Origin: Thermoplasmatota archaeon | Lineage (GTDB): Archaea > Thermoplasmatota > Thermoplasmata > Methanomassiliicoccales > Methanomassiliicoccaceae | Assembly: GCA_022709105.1 (NCBI GenBank) | Contig: JAKIXL010000011.1 | Span: 1-13,841, forward strand | DNA: 13,841 bases | Direction: 5' to 3' | Shown: positions 1 through 6,608 of the stretch, in pieces | How the letters are laid out: each line of letters begins with the position of its first letter | Numbering within the stretch: position 1 is the first letter of the stretch | Notes under the pieces: generated by a model | What the model was told of the DNA's origin: nothing | Databases searched by the model: none | Seen by the model: the letters and a program-made list of their open reading frames with translations, nothing else | Translations under genes and position numbers: made by a program

Positions 1-216
1 CAGGTCCTGCAAGACGCTCATCCCGTCCTTGATGACCCTCGAACGCACCGATTCGTTCCTGGATCTGACCACGTACATTATGAAAAGCTTCGAGGAGGCC
101 AACTGGGCCATTTCCATCGCGAGCTCGATGGCCTTGGCCGAATGAGGCTTCCCGTCCGTGGCCAGAAGCAAGTTCCTTCCCTGCACCTGACCCTCCCGCG
201 CCGGGGTTCCCTCCAT
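1..216 (-). CDS. Universal stress protein (UspA family), C-terminus cut by window edge
   Basis: Reading the minus strand from an ATG at 216 gives 72 residues running off the left edge. The stretch NLLLATDGKPHSAKAIELA (from residue 15) is the typical UspA first strand and helix, with the conserved Asp21 of the nucleotide-binding fold, followed by a second hydrophobic strand KLFIMYVV. The C-terminal glycine-rich ATP motif would lie outside the window, so ATP-binding and non-binding types cannot be told apart. A TATA-like TTTTTA (plus-strand 240-245) sits about 27 bases before this ATG, which fits a leaderless mRNA. An in-frame GTG at 186 with a GGGAGG just upstream is an alternative start. Usp proteins are usually small cytoplasmic dimers linked to stress or energy limitation. 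The gene is divergent from the hydrogenase operon and shares its upstream region. Confidence 0.85.
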   Translation of the reverse strand, partial: MEGTPAREGQVQGRNLLLATDGKPHSAKAIELAMEMAQLASSKLFIMYVVRSRNESVRSRVIKDGMSVLQDL

Positions 217-239
217 GTAGCCGACATTGGCGACCGAGG

Positions 240-245
240 TAAAAA
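240..245 (-). promoter_or_regulatory. TATA-like box of the usp gene
   Basis: The minus strand reads TTTTTA here, centred about 27 bases before the ATG at 216. This is the archaeal TATA-to-start distance expected for a transcript beginning at or next to the start codon. Confidence 0.4.
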
Positions 246-306
246 GACATCGTTCTCCGGCCCAAAGGCCTGGAAGCGCCGCATCGTTCCAATGATAATC
301 AATGAG

Positions 307-315
307 TATAATAAT
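307..315 (+). promoter_or_regulatory. TATA box of the ech operon
   Basis: TATAATAAT stands out as an AT-rich block in a GC-rich genome, centred 29 bases before the echA ATG at 340. It predicts a transcript with almost no 5' leader. A GAGGCGG at 330-336 could still serve as a ribosome binding site if transcription starts further upstream. The 217-339 gap therefore holds divergent promoters for usp and ech and no gene. Confidence 0.5.
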
Positions 316-339
316 CCTGGAATGGAATAGAGGCGGACG

Positions 340-2220
340 ATGAGCGCGGGAGAGCTGTTAGCAGTATTGCTTTTCCTTGTCCCCATGATCGGAGCGGTGG
401 TCGTCCTGGTAGGCAGGAGCGTGCCGGTCATCAAAGTTACCGTGGCAGCGGTCACGGTGGTGCTGGCCTTATCTTCCGTCGGCCTCCTGCTCGTTCTCGC
501 GTCCCGCTCCTTCGCCCCATTGGCCATCGAGGCACAGGCGCTCTACCCCTTGTCCCCGGTCCTGATCGTGGCCGACCTGGCGCTCACCGCGCTGTTCATC
601 ATCATAGGGTGGAGGCTGAGGAGCATGATCATCGCTGCGGCGGCCGCTCTTAACCTGGCGCTGACGGTGCTTCTCGGAGCATGGACCGGGTTCTCCGAGT
701 CCGATCCGGCGATGCTGATCGACAATCTCGCACTTATCATGGCCCTTATCACCTCCCTCGTCGGCTCGGTGATCGCCATCTATTCATTTAGGTACATGCG
801 CGAGGACCCCAGACAACCAAGGTTCTTCGCGGTGACCCTGCTCTTCCTGGGCGGCATGAACGCGGCGGTGTTCTCCAACGACCTGCTGTGGCTGTTCCTG
901 TTCTGGGACGTGACCACCCTGTGCTCCTTCCTTCTCATCGCGCACGATGGCACAATGGAGGCCAGGGATGCGGCGAGGAGAGCGTTGGCCATCACCCTGG
1001 GCGGGGCCACGGCGTTCATCATCGGAGCGGTGCTCGCTCTGGAGCAGTACGGGACACTGTCCATCTCTGATTTCCCGGTGGCGGGACTGGGCGGCCTGGC
1101 CCTCCTCCCCCTGTCCCTGCTGGCGATAGCGGCGTTCACCAAGTCCGCCCAGCTTCCGTTCCAATCCTGGCTCCTGCGCGCCATGGTCGCGCCGACCCCC
1201 GTATCGGCGCTGCTCCACAGCGCCACGATGGTCAACCTCGGGGTCTACCTTCTGCTTAGGATATCGCCGAGCATCGTCAATGCGGCAGCCATTAATTGGC
1301 TGGTCGCCTTGATCAGCGGGGCCACCTTTCTCGCCTCCAACATACTGGCCATGACCCAGAGGAACGCCAAGCGGGTGCTGGCGTGGTCCACCATCGGGAA
1401 CCTGGGGCTGGTGGCGATGTGCGTCGGCATATCGACCTCGCTGGCGATCGCCGCCGGGGTTATACTGCTCCTCTATCATTCCATATCCAAGGCGCTTCTG
1501 TTCCTGTCCGTGGGCGCGGCCAAGGAAGGCCTTGGAAGCGAGGACATCGAAGCCATGGAGGGCATGCGGGCCAAGATGCCGTTCGTATCCGCGGCCCTTT
1601 TCATCGGCATCTTCACCATCGTCCTGCCGCCGTTCGGGATGTTCGCCTCCAAGTGGATCATCAGCTCCGCGGCGTTGACGTTCCCGTTGCTCATATTCCT
1701 CCTGGGGGTAGGCTTCGCGAGCACGCTGGTCTACTATTTCAAATGGGTCGGCAACATCCTCTCGGCCGCTCCGGGCAGCCGGCGGGTGACGCTAAGGGCC
1801 GACCCCCTGCCCGCCAACTACAAGTGGACGCTCGGCTCGCTGATGGGCGGAGCGATCGTTCTTTCGGCCCTTATCGGACCGGTGATACGGTATCTCGTGC
1901 AGCCGTTCATCGATCGGCATTTCATCCTGCCAGTTGGAACGAACGACCTTAACATCTTCACTTCGTCCGGGGAGTTCCCTGTGCTCGTGCTCCTCCTGCT
2001 CGTCGGACTGATCTTTGCCGGTCTGGCGATCATAGTACGTCCAGGAGAGGAAGAGATGTCCAAGCCATATGCCAGCGGGGAGGACTTTGATTTCGAGTCC
2101 CGGGGCAACTATTTCGCCTCCGAGGCCGCGGTGATGCAAGGCATCAAGGTATCCGAGGGGGCGGGGGTCCTTCTCGTGGTCCTGCTCATTGCCTTGCCGA
2201 TCGCTCTGGAGGTGATGTGA
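340..2220 (+). CDS. echA: Ech hydrogenase subunit A, antiporter-like membrane subunit
   Basis: The 626-residue, almost entirely hydrophobic protein belongs to the NuoL/MrpA/HyfB proton-antiporter family and has about the length expected for EchA. It would form the distal ion channel of the membrane arm, using energy from electron flow between ferredoxin and protons to move H+ or Na+. Family hallmarks are visible: TKSAQLPFQSWL with channel Lys268, then APTPVSALLHSATMV with His293, and FLFWDVTTLCSFLL at 186-199. In the last motif Asp190 replaces the glutamate common in this family (WE). The hydrophilic C-terminal part (about 565-600) precedes a final membrane helix. A TATA box lies at 307-315. 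The stop codon lies within the overlap with echB, where a GGAGGTGAT embedded in the last codons serves the next gene. Confidence 0.93.
   Translation: MSAGELLAVLLFLVPMIGAVVVLVGRSVPVIKVTVAAVTVVLALSSVGLLLVLASRSFAPLAIEAQALYPLSPVLIVADLALTALFIIIGWRLRSMIIAAAAALNLALTVLLGAWTGFSESDPAMLIDNLALIMALITSLVGSVIAIYSFRYMREDPRQPRFFAVTLLFLGGMNAAVFSNDLLWLFLFWDVTTLCSFLLIAHDGTMEARDAARRALAITLGGATAFIIGAVLALEQYGTLSISDFPVAGLGGLALLPLSLLAIAAFTKSAQLPFQSWLLRAMVAPTPVSALLHSATMVNLGVYLLLRISPSIVNAAAINWLVALISGATFLASNILAMTQRNAKRVLAWSTIGNLGLVAMCVGISTSLAIAAGVILLLYHSISKALLFLSVGAAKEGLGSEDIEAMEGMRAKMPFVSAALFIGIFTIVLPPFGMFASKWIISSAALTFPLLIFLLGVGFASTLVYYFKWVGNILSAAPGSRRVTLRADPLPANYKWTLGSLMGGAIVLSALIGPVIRYLVQPFIDRHFILPVGTNDLNIFTSSGEFPVLVLLLLVGLIFAGLAIIVRPGEEEMSKPYASGEDFDFESRGNYFASEAAVMQGIKVSEGAGVLLVVLLIALPIALEVM
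2208..2216 (+). promoter_or_regulatory. Strong ribosome binding site fixing the echB start
   Basis: GGAGGTGAT is a full-length match to the usual archaeal 16S rRNA 3' end. It ends directly before the GTG at 2217, too close for that start, and three bases before the ATG at 2220, which is therefore preferred. It lies inside the last codons of echA. Confidence 0.6.
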
Positions 2221-3080
2221 TGGACCTACTTGCCTACGCCCTTCAGGTGCTGACGGTGATCGTCGCGCCCTTAGTGGTCGGTCTGGCGATGGGAATGGAC
2301 AGGAAGATTACGGCCAGGATGCAGAACCGCCGTGGTCCGCCGGTGCTGCAGCCGTTCTATGATGTTGGGAAGCTGCTGTCGAAGCGCCCCATGCTGCTCT
2401 CCGAGCTACAGGCGACGTTCGCAGGCGCAGCCCTTCTTTTCCACGCCGCCGCTCTGGCCCTATTTGTTTCGGGGAGCGATCTGCTGGTCACGTTCTTTGT
2501 CTCCGGCACGGGCTCGGTGTGCTTGGTCATGGGTGCGTTCTCCGCGCGCTCGCCCTACTCGTTCATTGGAGGGCAGAGGGAGCTTCTGGCGATCCTGGCC
2601 TATGAGCCAGTGCTGTTCCTGGTCGTCCTGTCCATAGGCATGAGGTCATCGTTCCTGGTCGGCGACATACAGGGAGGTCTGCTCCATGACCTGCCCCTGG
2701 TGCTTCTGGCCCTGGTCCCTGTGCTGGTGGTCCTTCTGGAGAAGTCTCCGTTCGACGTCCCCACCGCGCACCAGGAGATCATCTCCGGCCCGTACGTGGA
2801 GTACTCCGGCCCTTACTTGGCCATCCTGGAGGTGGCCAGGTGGTTCCAGTTGGCGTTCGTGTTCGGAATGGTCACGCTGTTCTTCTGGAGCGGTGACGCC
2901 GTGATATCGATCGCGGGCAAGCTTGCTCTGGCCTTCGCGGCGCTGTTCGCCACCATCGTCATTGACAACGCCTCCGCGAGGCTTACCAGGGAGAACATGG
3001 TGAGCTTCATGCTGATCGCAGGCATCGGGCTGGTGGCCATCAATCTGCTGGTATTGTTCATCCTTAAGGGGTCGATATGA
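2220..3080 (+). CDS. echB: Ech hydrogenase subunit B, NuoH-like membrane subunit
   Basis: The 286-residue integral membrane protein matches the NuoH/HyfC/EchB family, which anchors the soluble hydrogenase arm to the membrane and forms the link near the quinone-site equivalent of complex I. Two family signatures are clear: RMQNRRGPPVLQPFYDVGKL near residue 33 (compare the NuoH RxGPxxxGxxQPxxDxxKL motif) and the loop SPFDVPTAHQEIISGPYVEY near residue 179, equivalent to the acidic DxPEAExELVxGxxxEY loop. About eight membrane segments are apparent. The ATG at 2220 overlaps the echA stop by one base; a GTG at 2217 is the only near alternative. It overlaps echC by four bases, which suggests translational coupling. 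Confidence 0.94.
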   Translation: MDLLAYALQVLTVIVAPLVVGLAMGMDRKITARMQNRRGPPVLQPFYDVGKLLSKRPMLLSELQATFAGAALLFHAAALALFVSGSDLLVTFFVSGTGSVCLVMGAFSARSPYSFIGGQRELLAILAYEPVLFLVVLSIGMRSSFLVGDIQGGLLHDLPLVLLALVPVLVVLLEKSPFDVPTAHQEIISGPYVEYSGPYLAILEVARWFQLAFVFGMVTLFFWSGDAVISIAGKLALAFAALFATIVIDNASARLTRENMVSFMLIAGIGLVAINLLVLFILKGSI

Positions 3081-3532
3081 TGACGTTGGAGAGCAAGATG
3101 AGGATCAGGTCGCCGTGGATCATGCATTTCGATACCGGCTCATGCAACGGCTGCGATATGGAGGTCTGGGCATTGCTCACCCCTCGCTATGACATTGAGA
3201 GATTCGGAGCGATGAACCGGGCGAACCCTAAGCAGGCCGATATACTCCTTATAACGGGGCCGGTGACCAAGAGGTGCGAGGACCGCCTGAGGAACCTATA
3301 CGAGCAGACGCCGGAGCCCAAGCTGGTCATAGCCTGCGGGGACTGCGCATCGACCGGCGCGCCGTTCCATAACTGCTACAACGTCAACGGTGGTGTGGAC
3401 AAGGTGATCCCGGTCGACGTCTATGTGCCGGGATGTGCCTGCCGCCCGGAGGTCCTGATCGATGCCCTGGTGCTCGGACTGTCAAAGTGGAGGGAGAAGG
3501 CCGCTGGGGCTGACAAGGAGGCCGAGGGATGA
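3077..3532 (+). CDS. echC: Ech hydrogenase small subunit (Fe-S, NuoB-like)
   Basis: The 151-residue protein is the small subunit of a group 4 [NiFe]-hydrogenase, homologous to NuoB. It carries the 4Fe-4S cluster nearest the NiFe site and passes electrons between it and EchF. The likely ligands are Cys23 and Cys26 in GSCNGCDMEV, Cys90 in ACGDCASTG, and Cys120 in VPGCACRPE. The usual GCPPRP sequence is GCACRP here, so one extra cysteine (122) sits next to the cluster. Like other group 4 small subunits it has only one cluster, no twin-arginine signal and no C-terminal two-cluster domain. AAGGGG about five bases before the ATG at 3077 supports that start; the ATG at 3080 is equally readable. It overlaps both neighbours by four bases. 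Confidence 0.95.
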   Translation: MMTLESKMRIRSPWIMHFDTGSCNGCDMEVWALLTPRYDIERFGAMNRANPKQADILLITGPVTKRCEDRLRNLYEQTPEPKLVIACGDCASTGAPFHNCYNVNGGVDKVIPVDVYVPGCACRPEVLIDALVLGLSKWREKAAGADKEAEG

Positions 3533-3909
3533 ACGAGGCGGGACCAAAGATCGAACGCAATGCGTGCCTGGAGGTACGGAAGAGGACCAAGGAGATGGTC
3601 GAGGCCGGGGCGAGGATGATAGCCATAGTGGCCCTCGAGCGCGAGGACGGCTCGATCGAGCTGATATATAGCTTCGACCGTCAGCCCGGGATAGTCGACT
3701 TCCGGTTCCAGATCCTTCCGGAATGGGAGGTCGATTCGGTCGCCGACATCTTCACTGGTGCTCTGACATTGGAGAGGGAGGTGGTCGACCTGTTTGGCCT
3801 TAAGTACAAAGGGATCCCTCCCGGGCTCTTTCTCGAGGCGGGCAAGAGCCCGGTCGCGCCGCTGCGCCGAAGGCCCGCTCCGGCCAAGGGGGGCGATGAG
3901 GATGGGTAG
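3529..3909 (+). CDS. echD: Ech hydrogenase subunit D, NuoC-like
   Basis: The 126-residue soluble protein matches the 30-kDa (NuoC) subunit family in the short form found in Ech complexes. The diagnostic segment LEREVVDLFGLKYKGIP (about residues 82-98) is the NuoC core motif ERExxDxFG. Its usual role is structural: it packs against EchE and EchC in the peripheral arm and binds no cofactor itself. The ATG overlaps the echC TGA as ATGA. The C-terminus is basic and proline-rich (APLRRRPAPAK), as in other EchD tails that contact the large subunit. The gene ends in TAG and overlaps the start of echE by 14 bases. Confidence 0.92.
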   Translation: MNEAGPKIERNACLEVRKRTKEMVEAGARMIAIVALEREDGSIELIYSFDRQPGIVDFRFQILPEWEVDSVADIFTGALTLEREVVDLFGLKYKGIPPGLFLEAGKSPVAPLRRRPAPAKGGDEDG

Positions 3910-4978
3910 GGCCACGACGATCCCGTTCGGCCCACAGCATGCCGCCTTCCTCGAGCCGCTCAACGTGACGCTGACCCTGGAGGAGGAGAAGGTGGTTGGA
4001 GCGGTGCTGAACCAAGGGTACAACCACCGGGGCATGGAGCACGCCCTCTCGCTGGACTACAGGAAGTCACAGTACATATCGGAGAGGGTCTGCGGAATCT
4101 GCTCGTTCCATCATTCCACCGCATACTGTCAAGGGTTGGAGTCCATCTATGGCATCGATGTCCCGGAGCGCGGGAGGTTGATACGCACCATCATGATGGA
4201 GTGCCAGCGGCTGACCTCTCACCTGCTGGCGCTGGGGCACATCGCCGAGTCGGTAGGCTACGAGAACCTGTTCATGCAATGCTTCCGGGAGCGTGAGCTC
4301 GTCATGACCCTGGTCAACCGCATCTCCGGGAACCGGGTGCACTACAGCATGAACGTGGCTGGCGGGGTCAAGCGGGACATATCGCCGGAAGGGCTCAAGG
4401 ACATCCAGGCCACCATGTCCCGCCTGAGGCCTCGGCTTCGAGAGCTGCACCGTGTGTTCAGCCGGGACAGGACCCTGTCCAAGCGCACCAAGGGCATCGG
4501 CGTGCTTTCGAACCAGGCGGCCCGGGAATGGGGCAACGTCGGCCCGGTGTCCCGGGCGTCCGGGATACCCCGGGACATCCGGCAGGACGGTTTCGCCGCT
4601 TACTCTATGGTCAAGTTCTCCCCTATCGTCAGGGAGGAGGGCGACTGCTATGCCCGCATGATGGTACGCATGGACGAATGCCTGCAGTCGATGGACATCA
4701 TTGAGCAGTGCCTTCCCCTGATAAAGGACGGGCCGGTGGCGATCCAGATGAAGGGGCACCCCAAGGGCGAGGCGTACTCACGGGTGGAGGCGCCCCGGGG
4801 GGAACTGGTGTACTTCATCAGGGCCAACGGGAAGACCGCCCTGGAGCGCATCAAGCTCCGGACCCCTGCGCTGATGAACGTGGCGTCCCTGCTGGCCATG
4901 CTTCCGGGATGCCAGTTGGCGGACGTGCCTACCATCACAGTGTCGGTCGATCCCTGCATATGCTGCACGGACCGGTGA
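3896..4978 (+). CDS. echE: Ech hydrogenase large subunit (NiFe active site)
   Basis: The 360-residue protein is the catalytic large subunit of a group 4e-type [NiFe]-hydrogenase, related to NuoD, and interconverts 2H+ and H2. Both nickel-binding cysteine pairs are intact: Cys66 and Cys69 in ERVCGICSFHH, and Cys354 and Cys357 in DPCICCTDR at the extreme C-terminus. The N-terminal IPFGPQHAAFLEP is the standard opening of this family. The protein ends directly after the arginine of DPCxxCxxR, so there is no C-terminal peptide for a maturation protease to remove, a feature reported for some group 4 enzymes. The ATG at 3896 follows a G-rich stretch and gives the family length; the ATG at 3902 is an alternative. 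An upstream in-frame ATG at 3794 would duplicate echD coding and is rejected. Confidence 0.95.
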   Translation: MRMGRATTIPFGPQHAAFLEPLNVTLTLEEEKVVGAVLNQGYNHRGMEHALSLDYRKSQYISERVCGICSFHHSTAYCQGLESIYGIDVPERGRLIRTIMMECQRLTSHLLALGHIAESVGYENLFMQCFRERELVMTLVNRISGNRVHYSMNVAGGVKRDISPEGLKDIQATMSRLRPRLRELHRVFSRDRTLSKRTKGIGVLSNQAAREWGNVGPVSRASGIPRDIRQDGFAAYSMVKFSPIVREEGDCYARMMVRMDECLQSMDIIEQCLPLIKDGPVAIQMKGHPKGEAYSRVEAPRGELVYFIRANGKTALERIKLRTPALMNVASLLAMLPGCQLADVPTITVSVDPCICCTDR

Positions 4979-4982
4979 TCCA

Positions 4983-5372
4983 ATGTCGATGCTCACATCA
5001 TCAATAAAGAACCTGTTCAGCAGGCCGTTCACCACCAGATATCCAAAGGTCCCGGCCGACCTGCCTCCCGGCAATCGGGGAAGGGTCCTGTATGACATGT
5101 CCAGATGCATATTCTGCCGGAAGTGCGAGCGAAGCTGTCCCACGGTCGCCATCATCACCGATAGGGATGCCAAGACCCAGACGGTGATCCGCCACCGGTG
5201 CATCGGGTGCAACACCTGCGTCGAGGTCTGCCCTACGGAAACGATAACCATGGTCCAGGAGTACTCGCGCCCGGATACCGCCCCCACGGTAAACGTGTTC
5301 TCCCTGGACCTGCCGAGGCATGAGTATCGCATCGAGCATCTCCCTCGGCACGATGGAAGGAAGAAGGACTGA
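4983..5372 (+). CDS. echF: Ech hydrogenase subunit F, 2x[4Fe-4S] ferredoxin-like
   Basis: The 129-residue NuoI/HycF-like polyferredoxin subunit accepts electrons from, or donates them to, soluble ferredoxin. It carries two complete CxxCxxCxxxCP motifs: Cys42, 45, 48, 52 (CIFCRKCERSCP) and Cys73, 76, 79, 83 (CIGCNTCVEVCP). This gives two 4Fe-4S clusters that feed the EchC cluster. The N-terminal 35 residues contain the basic, hydrophobic segment that usually docks this subunit on EchB and EchD. GGTGAT at the echE stop serves as ribosome binding site; ATGs at 4983 and 4989 are both possible. Four bases separate it from echE, and it is the last gene of the operon, followed by a terminator hairpin. 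Confidence 0.95.
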   Translation: MSMLTSSIKNLFSRPFTTRYPKVPADLPPGNRGRVLYDMSRCIFCRKCERSCPTVAIITDRDAKTQTVIRHRCIGCNTCVEVCPTETITMVQEYSRPDTAPTVNVFSLDLPRHEYRIEHLPRHDGRKKD

Positions 5373-5402
5373 CACCGTTCATCAAGTCCCCGCTTTCCGG
5401 CG

Positions 5403-5475
5403 GAGGGCCGGAGATGCCGGGACAAGGACCCGGCGGCCCTCGAACCCCTTTATCATGTTGATTTTATTCTTATTC
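5403..5475 (+). terminator. Hairpin plus T-rich tract ending the ech operon
   Basis: A two-part stem is formed by GAGGGCC (5403-5409) with GGCCCTC (5435-5441), enclosing GCCGGG (5416-5421) with CCCGGC (5429-5434). It is followed by CCCCTTT and a T-rich run at about 5456-5475. Archaeal termination mostly needs only the T-rich tract, but both elements are here, 30 bases after the echF stop. The rest of the gap to 5555 is AT-rich promoter sequence, including a palindrome ATCATGAT at 5481-5488. Confidence 0.65.
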
Positions 5476-5531
5476 AACGAATCATGATTATAACTGGCAT
5501 CAAGGAAAAGGCTTAACTTAGCCGTCCCTCC

Positions 5532-5540
5532 ATTATATAG
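5532..5540 (+). promoter_or_regulatory. TATA box of the methyltransferase gene
   Basis: ATTATATAG lies about 20 bases before the GTG start at 5556, which suggests a leaderless or nearly leaderless mRNA. A weaker AT-rich GCTTAACTTAG at 5511-5521 is a possible second element. Confidence 0.5.
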
Positions 5541-5555
5541 CCTGCGAGGTCGGAC

Positions 5556-6608
5556 GTGGATTCCAAGGTATGCCCGGACTACAGCAGCAGGAGGTACCTG
5601 TCGGCCGCGGAGGCAGCGCGCTATCTCGGGACATCGGTCCGAGAGCTCCATCGCTTGGTCCGAGAGGACAAGGTGCCCATGATGATATCAGGAAGCGGTC
5701 AGCAGCGGTTCGACCTGGCTGCCCTGGGAGGAGCGGCCGCCGGGGAGGTCCGCCCCGCGATGGCCGGTGGGAGAGAGATGATATATATCCATGGCACCGG
5801 CCAAGAGGTCGTCTGCTCGACCTCGGCGGACATGCGCGGGATCGAGGACGGAAGCATTAACCTCGCGCTCACCTCCCCACCTTACTTCAATACCAAGATG
5901 TATTCCCCACATCCTCTGCCAGGCGACCTGGGCGATGTCCACTCGATGGAGGAGTGGTTCGAGCAGATAGGGAAGGTCTGGGCCGAGGTGCTCCGGGTGC
6001 TCCAGCCCGGTAGAAAGCTTTTCATCAACATCATGAACCTTCCAGTGCGGTTGGAGGACGGGAGCTTCCGGACCCTGAACCTGGTCGGCCGCACCGTGCA
6101 GCAGTGCGAGGACATTGGCTTCATCTTCAAGCGGGACATCGTGTGGCAGAAGACCAACGGGGTCCGCGCACCGTTCGGCACATATCCCTATCCGGGAGGC
6201 ATATTGCTGAACAACATGCACGAGTTCATCCTGGAGCTGGAGAAACCCTGCACCCGGGCAGAGCGGTCCCGCAAGTATGCCCACATCTCCCCCGAGGACC
6301 GCGAACTGTCCAGGCTGGAGAAGGATTTCTAGCTCATGGCCCCTCGGGGAAGCGGGGACCGGAGAGACCATGTGGCGCCTTTCCCCATGGAGCTGCCTTT
6401 GCGGCTGATACGGGCGTACAGCTACCGGAGCGAGAGGGTCCTCGATCCTTTCCTTGGTTCGGGGACCACCCTTCAGGCCGCGGCGGCGACCGGCCGCAAC
6501 GGGATTGGCTTCGAGATAAGCCCCTCGATCGCCGCCGAGGCCGTCAGGTCCTTGAGGGCCCTTGGTGCCGAGGCCGGCATGTCCTCCGGAACGGGGGGAG
6601 TCGGCTGA
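5556..6608 (+). CDS. HTH-fused DNA methyltransferase, interrupted by an in-frame TAG
   Basis: One reading frame encodes a MerR/excisionase-type helix-turn-helix (about residues 15-60, YLSAAEAARYLGTSVRELHR) joined to a beta-class N6_N4_Mtase domain. Motif IV is TSPPY at 106-110, a form common in N4-cytosine enzymes. The SAM-binding motif I, VLDPFLGSGTT, is at 295-305. Codon 259 (6330-6332) is TAG, and the frame resumes at once with LMAPRGSGDRRDHVAPFPMELP, so the C-terminal SAM-binding part is lost unless the TAG is read through. With the TAG counted the product is 350 residues. From recalled family members the TAG aligns with a tryptophan before the HPAPFP region. No restriction endonuclease lies nearby, so it is an orphan. 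GTG is the only suitable start. It is either a recent nonsense pseudogene or recoded. Confidence 0.8.
6330..6332 (+). other. In-frame amber codon inside the methyltransferase
   Basis: TAG follows LSRLEKDF and is followed without frame change by LMAPRG. A single G-to-A change from TGG (Trp) explains it. If the host encodes the pyl system it could also be decoded as pyrrolysine. The base is seen in the sequence; its decoding is inference. Confidence 0.7.

Noticed and set aside
78..527. Minus-strand open frame of 149 codons
   Set aside because: It overlaps echA and the usp gene in another frame, is low in hydrophobic structure and rich in Thr/Arg/Pro, and looks like a shadow; the real minus-strand gene here is the usp frame ending at the left edge.
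784..1479. Minus-strand 231-codon frame inside echA
   Set aside because: Glutamine-, glycine- and arginine-rich composition typical of antisense frames in GC-rich DNA, opposite an unmistakable EchA.
4067..4759. Minus-strand 230-codon frame inside echE
   Set aside because: Lies fully opposite the conserved NiFe large subunit; histidine- and proline-rich shadow with no recognisable domain.
6104..6604. Upstream extension of the oxidoreductase to an ATG at 6104
   Set aside because: It would run through the methyltransferase domain in another frame and encodes Arg/Gly/Pro-rich sequence with no homology expected for DAO proteins.
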